From Ruegeria_C sp040830705 (GTDB taxonomy: Bacteria; Pseudomonadota; Alphaproteobacteria; Rhodobacterales; Rhodobacteraceae), in assembly GCA_040830705.1 (NCBI GenBank), contig JBFOME010000011.1, forward strand, positions 310,001 to 374,000: a stretch of DNA of 64,000 nucleotides. The letters run 5' to 3'. Within the stretch, counting starts at the first letter, position 1, and every line of letters starts with the position of its first letter. The notes beneath the pieces were generated by a model. It was not told the DNA's origin. It made no database searches and saw only the letters and a program-made list of their open reading frames with translations. This document shows, piece by piece, positions 31,908 to 39,949 of the stretch. A program made the position numbers and the translations under genes.

Positions 31908-33136
31908 GCCCGATCCGCCATATTGATAACCTCACCCTCTTGCCGCGCCAGATAAGAGGCCCAGGCATCCATTAGCTTGCGGCGCTTATCGAACAGGTCC
32001 GACCGGGCGTAAGCCGTTTCCGTGTCGTCTCCGACCTTGTGCGCCAATGCCATCTCGCAGACCTCACGCGGAAAATTGGTTTGTTCCTGTGACCACGTTC
32101 TGAATGACGCCCTGAAACCGTGAACGTCACAGTCATACCCTTGCTCGCGCACCAGCTTTAGCAGCGTCGCGTCGCTCAGCGGTCTCTTGTGGTTTCGACC
32201 GGGGAATATCAGGTCTCCCCGGTGCAGCTTGCGAGCTTCCCGCAGCATTTCTACTGCCCGCTGGGTAAGCGGAACCTGATGCGCGGTCGCCATTTTCATT
32301 CGCGTCGCCGGGACAGCCCATAAGCGCTCATCCAGATTGACCTCACCCCAAACGGCCTCGCGAACCTCTATCGAACGGGCGGCGGTGTGGATCAGAAACT
32401 CGATGGCCAGCTTGGTTGACGAGTCAGCGCCGGAATCGCGGACACTCTGGATGCAATCCGCCACTTGCTTGTAGGGCAGCGATTTGCGGTTGGCCTTCTT
32501 CGACCTGTCTTGCTTTGGCAGTACGGCTTTGACCGCCTCTGCCGGATTGTCGGTGCGCCAGCCCTTGGCGATTGCCCATTTGAACACCGTGGCGATTCGT
32601 TGGCGCACGCGTCGCGCGGTGTCTTGCTTAGAGGTCCAGATAGGCAGTAACGCCGCCAGAACCTGCGAACCATCGACCTCAGCAACACTGATGTGCCCGA
32701 AATGAGGGAAGGCATAGGTTTTGAGGGAATTGAGATACAGCAGGGCGTGCTTTTCGTTCCGCCATGAAGATTTATTGGCCTCGTGGGCCTCTCGCGCTGC
32801 CTCCTCAAATGTCGGTATGGTCAAGGCTCGCGCCTTCTCCGCAAGCGGGTCACCCCCTGCCCTCGCGATCCGGCGATTGTCTAACGCGGCCTCGCGGGCA
32901 CTGGACAGAGAGACTAGGGCAACAGAGCCGATAGCAATCTCACGCCGATTGCCCCGGATCATCAGCCGTTGAATCCACCGCCGCGCCCCGCTTTCATCAA
33001 CCTTGAGGTACAGTCCGTTTCCGTCAGCGTAGAGGGCTGGCCCCTTGGCCGACCGAACAAACGGTGCCGATAGCGCGTTTTGCGGATGCCTGCCTTTGCG
33101 TTTGCCCATCATTATGCCCAACATTCTTTTCGTCAT
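31904..33136 (-). CDS. Tyrosine recombinase (integrase) of the element
   Basis: About 410 aa; the start is uncertain. In-frame starts lie at 33136 (MTKRML), 33124 and 33109 (MGKRKG, closest to family members); a start at 33247 would run through attR and is rejected. The N-terminal DUF4102-type domain (ALYADGNGLYLKVDESGARR, WIQRLMIRGNRREIAIGS) precedes the SAM-like core-binding domain. The catalytic domain shows ARSIEVREAVWGEV with Arg, DVHGFRASFRTWSQEQ with H-x-x-R and a Tyr near YARSDLF. It integrates into the tRNA-Glu 3' end, its gene lying beside attR. Confidence 0.93.
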   Translation of the reverse strand: MTKRMLGIMMGKRKGRHPQNALSAPFVRSAKGPALYADGNGLYLKVDESGARRWIQRLMIRGNRREIAIGSVALVSLSSAREAALDNRRIARAGGDPLAEKARALTIPTFEEAAREAHEANKSSWRNEKHALLYLNSLKTYAFPHFGHISVAEVDGSQVLAALLPIWTSKQDTARRVRQRIATVFKWAIAKGWRTDNPAEAVKAVLPKQDRSKKANRKSLPYKQVADCIQSVRDSGADSSTKLAIEFLIHTAARSIEVREAVWGEVNLDERLWAVPATRMKMATAHQVPLTQRAVEMLREARKLHRGDLIFPGRNHKRPLSDATLLKLVREQGYDCDVHGFRASFRTWSQEQTNFPREVCEMALAHKVGDDTETAYARSDLFDKRRKLMDAWASYLARQEGEVINMADRA

Positions 33137-33231
33137 TGTATGTCTACGGGTGGCGACGCACAACACAAAGGTATTTGTAATTTCAGGATACTTTTCCATG
33201 GGTGGCAACACATGACAATCAGAGTAGGCAG

Positions 33232-33248
33232 CCCTACGGGCTGCCATA
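33232..33248 (+). repeat. attR, 17-bp direct repeat
   Basis: The same 17 bases as 7852-7868. Here the core overlaps a perfect 7-bp inverted repeat, GGCAGCC (33227-33233) and GGCTGCC (33239-33245), that mimics the acceptor-arm sequence. The element ends here. Confidence 0.92.
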
Positions 33249-33562
33249 ATTCCTTAAAAAACAACGAACTACAAGCAGTGCGACCGTGCAGCGTGAGCTG
33301 CCATGCTTTGCCGCACGCCTTTTCGGGCGACTGGCAAAAGCGCAATCGCGACCTGCTCGCTTTGCTTGAATGCGCTTTCGAACATCCACCTAGATCCGGT
33401 TCACCTGCCGACTGAATATGCGTCTCGATGTAAGGCTCGACGTCGTGAATTTGATGCTTGCCGCACGCAGCCGCGCTTGCCAAAGCGGCGCGATTTCTCC
33501 GATTTCATACCGATACTCTATCTGACGCTACGTCGCGTTGGTTTTTCGCCTCGGCTCGAATG

Positions 33563-33578
33563 TTGACGTAAACGTAAG
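33563..33578. promoter_or_regulatory. LiuR/MerR-type operator-like site with no gene
   Basis: TTGACGTAAACGTAAG resembles the MerR-family motif (TTTACGTTAACGTAAA-like) found before branched-chain and fatty acid catabolic genes in proteobacteria. No such gene is in range, so it may be a relic of a lost gene. Confidence 0.4.
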
Positions 33579-33589
33579 CTATGCCTCGA

Positions 33590-33613
33590 TTTTTTGACTA
33601 ACCAGTCAAAAAA
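33590..33613. promoter_or_regulatory. Perfect inverted repeat, TetR-type operator or terminator
   Basis: TTTTTTGACT-AACC-AGTCAAAAAA has 10-bp arms. The symmetrical TTGACT/AGTCAA core is typical of TetR operators; the T and A runs would also let it terminate transcripts both ways. No regulator gene lies nearby. Confidence 0.5.
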
Positions 33614-33676
33614 TGACGCAAATCGCTGGATTCTTCCCCCTTACGGCATCCCGCGCTTTTCCTAAGTGGGCGCTGT

Positions 33677-33749
33677 CGCTGTGGACCACCACTCACGGCT
33701 TAACGGTCCTTGAGCCCACTCCCTCTGGGTTCGGACACGGTCCACAGCG
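33677..33749. other. Long hairpin of 73 nt
   Basis: CGCTGTGGACC (33677-33687) pairs with GGTCCACAGCG (33739-33749). Inside, GAGCCCA and TGGGTTC form a second stem over a 7-nt loop. It may be a small RNA, a transcript end or an untranslated leader of the ORF at 33787. Confidence 0.4.
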
Positions 33750-33786
33750 GCAAGACTGAAAGCTCTGGTGGTGAAGGACTCTAAAG

Positions 33787-33978
33787 ATGAAAATCAAGTC
33801 ACTTCTCAACCGCATGACGGTGGCGAAGCCGGTTCAACCCTTTGCTTCGGAGGATGCGGAAAGCGCGTCCTCCGCAAAGGCAGATAAGATGCCCTTACTA
33901 AAGAAGTCCGAGTTGACAGTGCTATTCCAAGCGGTGCTTGAGGAGAAGCGGCAGGACCTTACATCTCGGCGCGGGTGA
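33787..33978 (+). CDS. Doubtful small ORF (63 aa)
   Basis: 63 aa beginning MKIKSLLNRMTVAKPVQPFA with GGTGAAGGA upstream. Its Ala/Ser-rich centre falls on a DNA hairpin (GGAGGA-N13-TCCTCC), so the coding signal is weak. The N-terminus could be a short amphipathic helix. No family was recognised; it may not be translated. Confidence 0.35.
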   Translation: MKIKSLLNRMTVAKPVQPFASEDAESASSAKADKMPLLKKSELTVLFQAVLEEKRQDLTSRRG

Positions 33979-34587
33979 AGTGACAGGCACCGGCGGAACG
34001 CACTCATTTGCAATCGCTTTTGCTGTTAGCGCAACCTTACCCTTACTCTGGGGTAGCACCCAAATGGCGCATTCGAAAACATGAAGCGAGGCCGCGTGTC
34101 CCCGCTTAGAGATTGTCGCCCGTCCCCCCGGCGGGCCGTGTAATGATCCACGCGGCCTCACGAACGCAACTGGCCCGGCGCGGCTCTCAATGCAGTGTGT
34201 TTGAACGGCCGCATTTGTCCTCACCCAAAAGCGCAATCTGCGACAGCCCACGCGCTTGTTTGGGCGCCGTCTTGCCAGAGCATGCGAAACCGGCGCTGGC
34301 CCGACTCTTCCCAATATCGCGACCAGCCTTGCGGGACCAAGAGACCGCATAATCACCAATCGGATTCAGATATTGATGTCCGGCGTGGCGTCAGCTTTGC
34401 GTGGATCTGGTCGCTATCCTCCACAAAGTAGTCGTTTTTCCCCAATGGCTGTTGGCTTTATCGCCGATGATCGGGGTAAGTTACCCTATGGGCATCCTAT
34501 TGCTGACGACCGGGTCCGAAGACCCCACAATACGACTTGACCCGATCAAGTCACCCAAAACCAGCCTTGGAACAGGGAGGACACTTA
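33979..34587. other. Long gene-free region before the uptake cluster
   Basis: 609 bp without a credible gene. It holds candidate structured RNA copy B (34040-34167). The binding-protein promoter should lie near its end; an AT-richer stretch with ATACGACTTGACC near 34530 is one candidate. Confidence 0.45.
34040..34167. ncRNA. Candidate structured RNA, copy B
   Basis: The 17-nt box CCCTTACTCTGGGGTAG (34040-34056) differs from copy A at two positions. The stem GAGGCCGCGTG begins at 34088, exactly 48 nt after the box start as in copy A, and pairs perfectly with CACGCGGCCTC (34149-34159). An outer helix GCG plus TTCG (34067-34075) with CGAACGC (34161-34167) parallels copy A. The linker sequences differ while pairing is kept, which is the pattern of a conserved RNA fold. 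Confidence 0.55.
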
Positions 34588-35751
34588 ATGGTCTTTTGTA
34601 GATCAATTACATCCAACGGACACCCGTTTGGATTGGCAGCGTTTATTGCAGCGATGTCAATCGGTGCCGCCAGCGCGCAGGAGACAACGCAGACTGCCCC
34701 CGCGCAACCCGCTGCGCCGCCAGAGATAACGTTCACCTCCTGGACCGGCCCCTATATGCGGAGCCAGATGCTGGGCTTTGTCCGGCCCTACGAGGCCGAA
34801 AGTGGGTCGAAGGTTCATGTGGCGCATTACAATGGCGGCATCTCGGAAATTCGTGACCAGGTCGAAAGCGCCAATGTTATCTGGGACGTGATCGATCTGA
34901 CTCAGGCGGATTCCCTGCGGGCCTGCAAGGAAGGCTTGCTGGAGGACATTTCCGATATCGAGTTGCCGGATGGGGTCGATGGCACACCGTTCCGCGAGGA
35001 TTTCGTCGAGGGCGCTCTGAATGATTGCGGCGTTGGCGTGATCGTCTGGGGAACCGCCTATGCCTATAACAATTCGCAGTTCGCGGACAACCCGCCCACG
35101 ACCATCGCAGACTTTTTTGACACCGAAACCTATCCAGGCACGCGCGCGATCAGAAACGACCCGACGGTGATCATGGAATGGGCCCTGATGGCCGACGGTG
35201 TGCAGCGCGAAGAGGTCTATGCCACCCTTGAAACCGACGAAGGCGTCGAGCGCGCCCTGAAGAAAATGGAAGATATCCGTCCCGGCCTGCAAATCTGGGA
35301 AACCGGGCGCGAGCCAGTGCGCTTGCTGAACGCGGGCGAGGTTGCGATGTCTTCGATCTGGGCCACGACTGGTGCCACCGCTGCATTGGAAGAGAGTGCT
35401 GACTTCACCGTGAACATGGATGGACGCGTCATCGAACTGGACCTGTTCGGCATCCCCAAGGGCAGCCAGAACAAGGACGCGGCGATCGAATTTATCCGTT
35501 TCGCAAGCAGTTCCAACGCCCTGGCCGACATGGTGGGCTATCTGCCGAACGGGCCGACGCGCAAATCCTCGCTGGCACTGCTGTCGGACGACGTGCTGCA
35601 ACGTATTCCCAACGGCCCGGCTTATGAGGAAAACCTTTACATCCTGTCCGACGCTGACTGGTGGTCAAACAACCACGCGCGTCTGGAGGAGGCCTTCCAG
35701 GAATGGGCATCCGCCACTGCGCGCAGAGGCGCTGCAGGATCAACGAGATAA
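34588..35751 (+). CDS. ABC-type extracellular binding protein (spermidine/putrescine type), orphan
   Basis: 387 aa from MVFCRSITSNGHPFG; GGGAGG lies 8 bp upstream, so the ORF start at 34537 is rejected. A signal peptide ends at ASAQE, then a Pro/Ala spacer, then a PotD/SBP_bac_8-like fold (ITFTSWTGPYMRSQMLGFVR; NVIWDVIDLTQAD; TRAIRNDPTVIMEWAL; GEVAMSSIWATTGATA; DADWWSNNHARLEEAF). This clade binds polyamines, quaternary amines or related cations. No permease or ATPase gene is nearby; instead a BCCT carrier follows after 33 bp. Pairing of a binding protein with a BCCT carrier is not a known arrangement to me. Confidence 0.85.
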   Translation: MVFCRSITSNGHPFGLAAFIAAMSIGAASAQETTQTAPAQPAAPPEITFTSWTGPYMRSQMLGFVRPYEAESGSKVHVAHYNGGISEIRDQVESANVIWDVIDLTQADSLRACKEGLLEDISDIELPDGVDGTPFREDFVEGALNDCGVGVIVWGTAYAYNNSQFADNPPTTIADFFDTETYPGTRAIRNDPTVIMEWALMADGVQREEVYATLETDEGVERALKKMEDIRPGLQIWETGREPVRLLNAGEVAMSSIWATTGATAALEESADFTVNMDGRVIELDLFGIPKGSQNKDAAIEFIRFASSSNALADMVGYLPNGPTRKSSLALLSDDVLQRIPNGPAYEENLYILSDADWWSNNHARLEEAFQEWASATARRGAAGSTR

Positions 35752-35784
35752 GCCGTACAACAGGGCGAAAGAGGTATAGATAAA

Positions 35785-37386
35785 ATGAGTGATCAATCAA
35801 ACAACAAACCTGACAACCTTGTTGCACAGTCAGGCTTGTTCAAGGGGATGAACACCACGATGGGCATTGCGTCCATGGTGATGATCCTTGGCTTCGTTTT
35901 TTACACGATCCGCGACGTCGAGGCGTCGAGCGTGGTTTTTGCTGCTGGCAAGGACTTCATCATCGGCTCGCTGGACTGGTTCTATGTGCTGGTCGTGAAT
36001 GCAGCGCTGTTCTTCGTGCTATGGCTGATGATCAGCCGCTTTGGCCATGTCAAACTGGGCAAGGACGATGATGAGCCCGACTTTTCGACCTTTTCCTGGA
36101 TCTGTATGCTGTTTAGCGCCGGACTGGGATCGGGCCTGATCTATTGGGGTGTCGCCGAGCCAATGTTCCACATCCAGGGCAGCCCGTTTCAGGAACGCGC
36201 GGGACTCGAGCCCGGCTCAGTAGACGCAGCGATTTCCGCCGTGACCATCACCAACTTTCATTGGGGGTTCCATGGTTGGGCGCTTTATGTGCTGGTCGGG
36301 CTCAGCCTCGCCTATTTTTCTTATCGCCACGGTCTGCCCCTGACGCTGCGCACGGCGCTTTATCCTGTGCTCAAGGAGCGCATCTATGGCCCGTGGGGGC
36401 ATCTGGTAGACCTGATCGGCGTGTTTGGCACCATCTTTGGCCTGGCAACCTCGCTGGGTTTGGGGGTCACTCCGATTGCCGCCGGGCTGGAGGATCTGGG
36501 CTGGATGGCCAATACACAGACCAACCAGTTGATCCTCGTGGCGATCATCACTTGTATGGGCACCGCCTCTGCAGCGTCCGGCGTGGGCAAGGGTGTGCGG
36601 ATTCTGTCCGAAACCAATGTGATGGCCAGCGTCTTCCTGCTGATCCTGTTCATTGTTCTAGGACCCACAGCCTTCCTGCTCGGGATCACCCTTTCGGGCT
36701 TCGGCGACTATCTGTGGACCGTCATCCCGATGGGCTTCTGGATCAATGGCGAGCCCGATAACCAGTGGCAGAGCTGGTGGACCATCTTCTACTGGGGTTG
36801 GTGGATCGCGTGGTGCCCGTTTGTGGGCCTGTTCATTGCCCGCGTCTCCAAGGGCCGGACCATCAAGCAGTTCTGCTATTGCGTCCTGCTGATCCCGACC
36901 TCGGTCGTGATGCTGTGGATGGGCGTCTTTGGCGGAGCGGCGGCTGGCGTCGATCTGTTCTATGACGCAGGCGTGGTCGAAGCGGTGAATAATGACTATG
37001 CCGCGGGCGTCTTCGCCACGGTCAAGGGCTTCGGCTATGCTTGGCTGACCTATCCGATCACCGTGTTGATCACGATCCTGCTGATCTCGTGGTTCGTGAC
37101 GTCGTCGGACTCGGGTACCTTGGTGATGTGCACGATGCTGTCGATGGGCGACGAACACCCTCCGGTCAAATTCCGCGTCTTCTGGGGCCTCACCGCAGGC
37201 ATCGTGGCGGGCGTCTTGATGCTGGCGGGCGGGTTGAGTGCTCTACAGACAGCCTCGATCGTGGCTGGTTTGCCGATCGCTGTGATCCTGCTCTTCATGA
37301 TCTACGGGATTGTCACCTCGCTGCATGCGGAGCATCCGCTGCCGGATGTAGAGGACAAGTACGAGATGGAGTTCCTCAACCGGTAG
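35785..37386 (+). CDS. BCCT-family transporter 1
   Basis: 533 aa, about 12 membrane helices. Hallmarks of betaine/choline/carnitine transporters: the glycine-rich FSAGLGSGLIYWGVAEPMFH, and the Trp-rich WTIFYWGWWIAWCPFVGLFI then ARVSKGRTIKQFC that forms the aromatic substrate box. It imports a quaternary amine or related compatible solute with sodium or proton coupling. It lacks the long C-terminal osmosensing tail, so nutrient uptake rather than osmoprotection is likely. It is directly behind the binding protein. A terminator follows at 37410. Confidence 0.93.
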   Translation: MSDQSNNKPDNLVAQSGLFKGMNTTMGIASMVMILGFVFYTIRDVEASSVVFAAGKDFIIGSLDWFYVLVVNAALFFVLWLMISRFGHVKLGKDDDEPDFSTFSWICMLFSAGLGSGLIYWGVAEPMFHIQGSPFQERAGLEPGSVDAAISAVTITNFHWGFHGWALYVLVGLSLAYFSYRHGLPLTLRTALYPVLKERIYGPWGHLVDLIGVFGTIFGLATSLGLGVTPIAAGLEDLGWMANTQTNQLILVAIITCMGTASAASGVGKGVRILSETNVMASVFLLILFIVLGPTAFLLGITLSGFGDYLWTVIPMGFWINGEPDNQWQSWWTIFYWGWWIAWCPFVGLFIARVSKGRTIKQFCYCVLLIPTSVVMLWMGVFGGAAAGVDLFYDAGVVEAVNNDYAAGVFATVKGFGYAWLTYPITVLITILLISWFVTSSDSGTLVMCTMLSMGDEHPPVKFRVFWGLTAGIVAGVLMLAGGLSALQTASIVAGLPIAVILLFMIYGIVTSLHAEHPLPDVEDKYEMEFLNR

Positions 37387-37409
37387 AACCCCAATCTCCA
37401 CACAACAAA

Positions 37410-37433
37410 GAGAGGCAGCAATCGCTGCCTCTC
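37410..37433 (+). terminator. Rho-independent terminator after BCCT 1
   Basis: A perfect 10-bp stem GAGAGGCAGC/GCTGCCTCTC with a 4-nt loop, followed by TTGCATTT, 24 bp after the stop. Confidence 0.85.
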
Positions 37434-37513
37434 TTGCATTTCGGCCTTGCCAGATCGGGCTTGCGCCACTTCTACTGATCTAAGCACGATGACATACGAG
37501 CGTTGCGTGCCAC

Positions 37514-38401
37514 TTAGTCCCAGCTGGCCTGATCCAGTTGGCGCGACAGGATGAACGCGCAGCATTCATCCGTCAGATCCCGATAGCGCGATCTTTCCCG
37601 GACATAGAGATAGACCTGCCGTTTGTCCGGCAGATCAGAAATCGGCCGGAAGGCAGTTGTTTCCGGTATGAAGCGCGCCACCGTCTGAGGCAGGACGGTG
37701 ACCCATTTACCGGTTCGGATCATGGTGATCAGGGAATGGGTGTTGTGGATGGTAACATCCGCCGTTTCGATCGCGGCAAGAAAGCGTGGTGCCCGGATCA
37801 ACCCGCACAAGGCGTTGCGGATGAACGACGCCTGAACCACATCCGCAATCTCTGGTGGCTCGCGACACGTATTCAGGGGATGATCCGCCGCGCAAACCAG
37901 CCCAAAGCGGTCTTCCAGCAAGGGCAGCGCCCTGATCCCGTTCAGCGGATGATATCCCGAGGCGATGCCGATCTCGGCCTTGCCATCGGCAAGCGCATCC
38001 AGCACCTGCTGACTGTCCGTATCGCGCAATTCCACCTTCAGACCGGGAAAGCGTTCCGTCATGTGTTCCAAAATCTGCGGAAAGAGCAGCGCAGCGACCG
38101 AGGGGACGGATACGATCCGGATCAGGCCGTGGCTGGCCTCTGCGGCCGCCTCGATCCCCTGCACCGCCTCGTCGAACTGCCGGACCTGCTTCTGAGCCAG
38201 TTCAAGCACCTGCTCGCCAAGGGGCGACAGCTTACTCTTCCTCTCCCCTTCGAACAGCTTCTTGCCAAGGTGATCCTCCAATTGCTTCAAGGTCATCGAC
38301 ACGGCGGATTGCGTCCGCCCAAGCCTGTCTGCCGCTTCGGAGAGGTTTCCGGTTTGCGCGGCGATGCAGAAGCACCGCAGCATTTCGATCTTGATCGCCA
38401 T
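37514..38401 (-). CDS. LysR-type regulator of the catabolic cluster
   Basis: 295 aa. The N-terminal winged HTH (MAIKIEMLRCFCIAAQTGNL, SEAADRLGRTQSAVSMTLKQ) and a periplasmic-binding-like ligand domain (LIRIVSVPSVAALLFPQILE onward) are typical. It diverges from the aldehyde dehydrogenase gene across about 100 bp and is the likely regulator of that operon and the transporters. The ligand is unknown; such regulators generally sense the pathway substrate or an intermediate. Ribosome site weak. Confidence 0.92.
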   Translation of the reverse strand: MAIKIEMLRCFCIAAQTGNLSEAADRLGRTQSAVSMTLKQLEDHLGKKLFEGERKSKLSPLGEQVLELAQKQVRQFDEAVQGIEAAAEASHGLIRIVSVPSVAALLFPQILEHMTERFPGLKVELRDTDSQQVLDALADGKAEIGIASGYHPLNGIRALPLLEDRFGLVCAADHPLNTCREPPEIADVVQASFIRNALCGLIRAPRFLAAIETADVTIHNTHSLITMIRTGKWVTVLPQTVARFIPETTAFRPISDLPDKRQVYLYVRERSRYRDLTDECCAFILSRQLDQASWD

Positions 38402-38503
38402 ACTTCAGATTTTCTGAAATTTACTTCAATTGTTTGAGTTTGACTGATGTCATCAACGAAGTCCATCCTGATCCAAACATGACGACGGGATGTGGGGACC
38501 ACC

Positions 38504-39949
38504 TTGACCAAACTGAACCTCATTGCTGGCGACTGGCTGGCGGGCGAAAGCGAGATCGAAAACCGTAACCCTTCGGATCTGAGCGATCTGGTGGGGATGT
38601 TTGCCCAAGCCAGTGCGGACCAGCTGGATGCAGCGCTGGACCAAGCGCGCATCGCGCAGGCCGAATGGGCCGGTTTCGGGATGGAGCGCAAACAGGCCGT
38701 GCTGATGGCAATCGGCAACGAGCTGATGGCGCGGGCCGAAGAACTTGGCACCCTGCTCAGCCGCGAGGAAGGCAAGCCGTTGGCCGAGGGCAAGGGCGAG
38801 ATCTATCGCGCAGGCCAATTCTTTACCTACTATGCCGCCGAGTGCCTGCGCCAACTTGGCGAGAACGCCGACAGCGTGCGTGATGGTGTCGAGATCGATG
38901 TGCGCCTCGAACCGGTCGGCGTTGTGGCCATCGTGAGCCCGTGGAACTTCCCCACCGCAACCGCGTCTTGGAAAATCGCCCCGGCGCTCTGCTATGGCAA
39001 TGCGGTGGTCTGGAAACCGGCTAATGTCACCCCGGCCTCTGCCGTGGCCCTGACTGAGATCATCGAACGGCAGGACATTCCCAAGGGGTTGTTCAGCCTC
39101 GTCATGGGCTCGGGCCGCTCGATTGGCCAGCGCCTAGTCGAAAGCCCCAAGGTCAACGCGATTTCCTTCACCGGGTCAGTGCCAGTGGGCAAAGGCATAG
39201 CCGCCGCGGCCATCCAGAACCTGACCAAAGTGCAGATGGAAATGGGGTCAAAAAACGCGCTGGCCGTGATGGATGACGCCGATCTGGATCTGGCGGTGAC
39301 ACTTGCCCTGGGCGGAGCCTTTGGTGGCTCGGGTCAGAAATGTACTGCCTCTTCAAGGCTGGTCGTTCATGCGGGCGTGCATGATGCCTTCGTCGAGAAA
39401 CTCGTCGCAGGCGCGAAAGCCATGAAGGTTGGCCACGCGCTGGAAGACGGCGTGCAGATGGGCCCCATCGTCAGCCAGCAGCAGTTGCAGGAAAATCTGG
39501 CCTATGTCGATCTAGGCAAATCCGAAGGCGCTGAACTGGCTTGCGGCGGCGAGCGTCTCGATATGCCGCATGAGGGGTTCTATATGTCCCCGGGCGTTTT
39601 CCTGAACACCAGCAACGATATGCGCATCAACCGCGAAGAGATGTTTGCGCCACTGACCAGCGTGATCAAGGTCGGCAGCTATGACGAGGCGCTGAGCGTG
39701 GTCAACGATACGAATTTCGGTCTGACCTCTGGCATCGTCACCCAGAGCCTCGCCCGCGCCACACATTTCCGGCGCAACGCCCGGACCGGCGTGGTCACTG
39801 TCAATCTGCCCACCGCTGGCACGGATTATCACGTGCCCTTTGGCGGGCGCGGCGACAGCTCTTACGGTCCGCGCGAACAGGGCAAGGCGGCGGCTGAATT
39901 CTACACGACGGTCAAAACCGCCTATATCAGCGCCGGAACGCCGCAGTGA
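38504..39949 (+). CDS. NAD(P)-dependent aldehyde dehydrogenase, ketoglutarate-semialdehyde type
   Basis: 481 aa from TTG 38504 (MTKLNLIAGDWLAGE), the usual start of this clade; a GTG at 38492 is the alternative. Catalytic elements: SPWNFPTA, FTGSVPVGKGI, the Glu in QMEMGSKNALAVMDDADLDL, and Cys in GGSGQKCTASSR. The C-terminal PFGGRGDSSYGPREQGKAAA then EFYTTVKTAY is characteristic of alpha-ketoglutaric semialdehyde (2,5-dioxovalerate) dehydrogenases of hydroxyproline and sugar-acid routes. It opens a chain of five closely spaced genes and overlaps the M19-like gene (TGATG). Confidence 0.85.
   Translation: MTKLNLIAGDWLAGESEIENRNPSDLSDLVGMFAQASADQLDAALDQARIAQAEWAGFGMERKQAVLMAIGNELMARAEELGTLLSREEGKPLAEGKGEIYRAGQFFTYYAAECLRQLGENADSVRDGVEIDVRLEPVGVVAIVSPWNFPTATASWKIAPALCYGNAVVWKPANVTPASAVALTEIIERQDIPKGLFSLVMGSGRSIGQRLVESPKVNAISFTGSVPVGKGIAAAAIQNLTKVQMEMGSKNALAVMDDADLDLAVTLALGGAFGGSGQKCTASSRLVVHAGVHDAFVEKLVAGAKAMKVGHALEDGVQMGPIVSQQQLQENLAYVDLGKSEGAELACGGERLDMPHEGFYMSPGVFLNTSNDMRINREEMFAPLTSVIKVGSYDEALSVVNDTNFGLTSGIVTQSLARATHFRRNARTGVVTVNLPTAGTDYHVPFGGRGDSSYGPREQGKAAAEFYTTVKTAYISAGTPQ

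Larger units (their letters stand above)
7852..33248. mobile_element. 25.4-kb tRNA-Glu-integrated element (phage-derived satellite or prophage remnant)
   Basis: The segment between the 17-bp direct repeats begins in tRNA-Glu and ends beside a tyrosine integrase. It carries an AlpA-type regulator, Toprim primase, DUF3987 protein, HTH regulators, an HTH/PemK-like pair, two large virion-ejection-like proteins and many small unknown genes. No terminase, portal, capsid or tail-tube gene was seen. No conjugation genes were seen. Intergenic DNA is longer and AT-richer than in flanking core regions. This fits a phage satellite or a strongly deleted prophage more than an ICE. Confidence 0.88.
33249..33786. 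other. Gene-free junction right of attR
   Basis: 538 bp with no credible coding frame. It contains the operator-like sites at 33563 and 33590 and a large hairpin at 33677-33749. In the ancestral chromosome this DNA would have followed tRNA-Glu directly. Confidence 0.55.

Noticed and set aside
33187..33247. Integrase start at 33247
   Set aside because: It would run the gene through the attachment site and add a sequence unlike integrases; starts at 33136-33109 fit the family.
7852..33248. Integrative and conjugative element
   Set aside because: No relaxase, coupling protein or type IV secretion genes were seen; phage-type genes dominate.
33590..33613. Reading the TTTTTTGACT inverted repeat as an ordinary terminator
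   Set aside because: No gene ends within range on either strand, so a terminator role has no obvious client; kept as operator or terminator.
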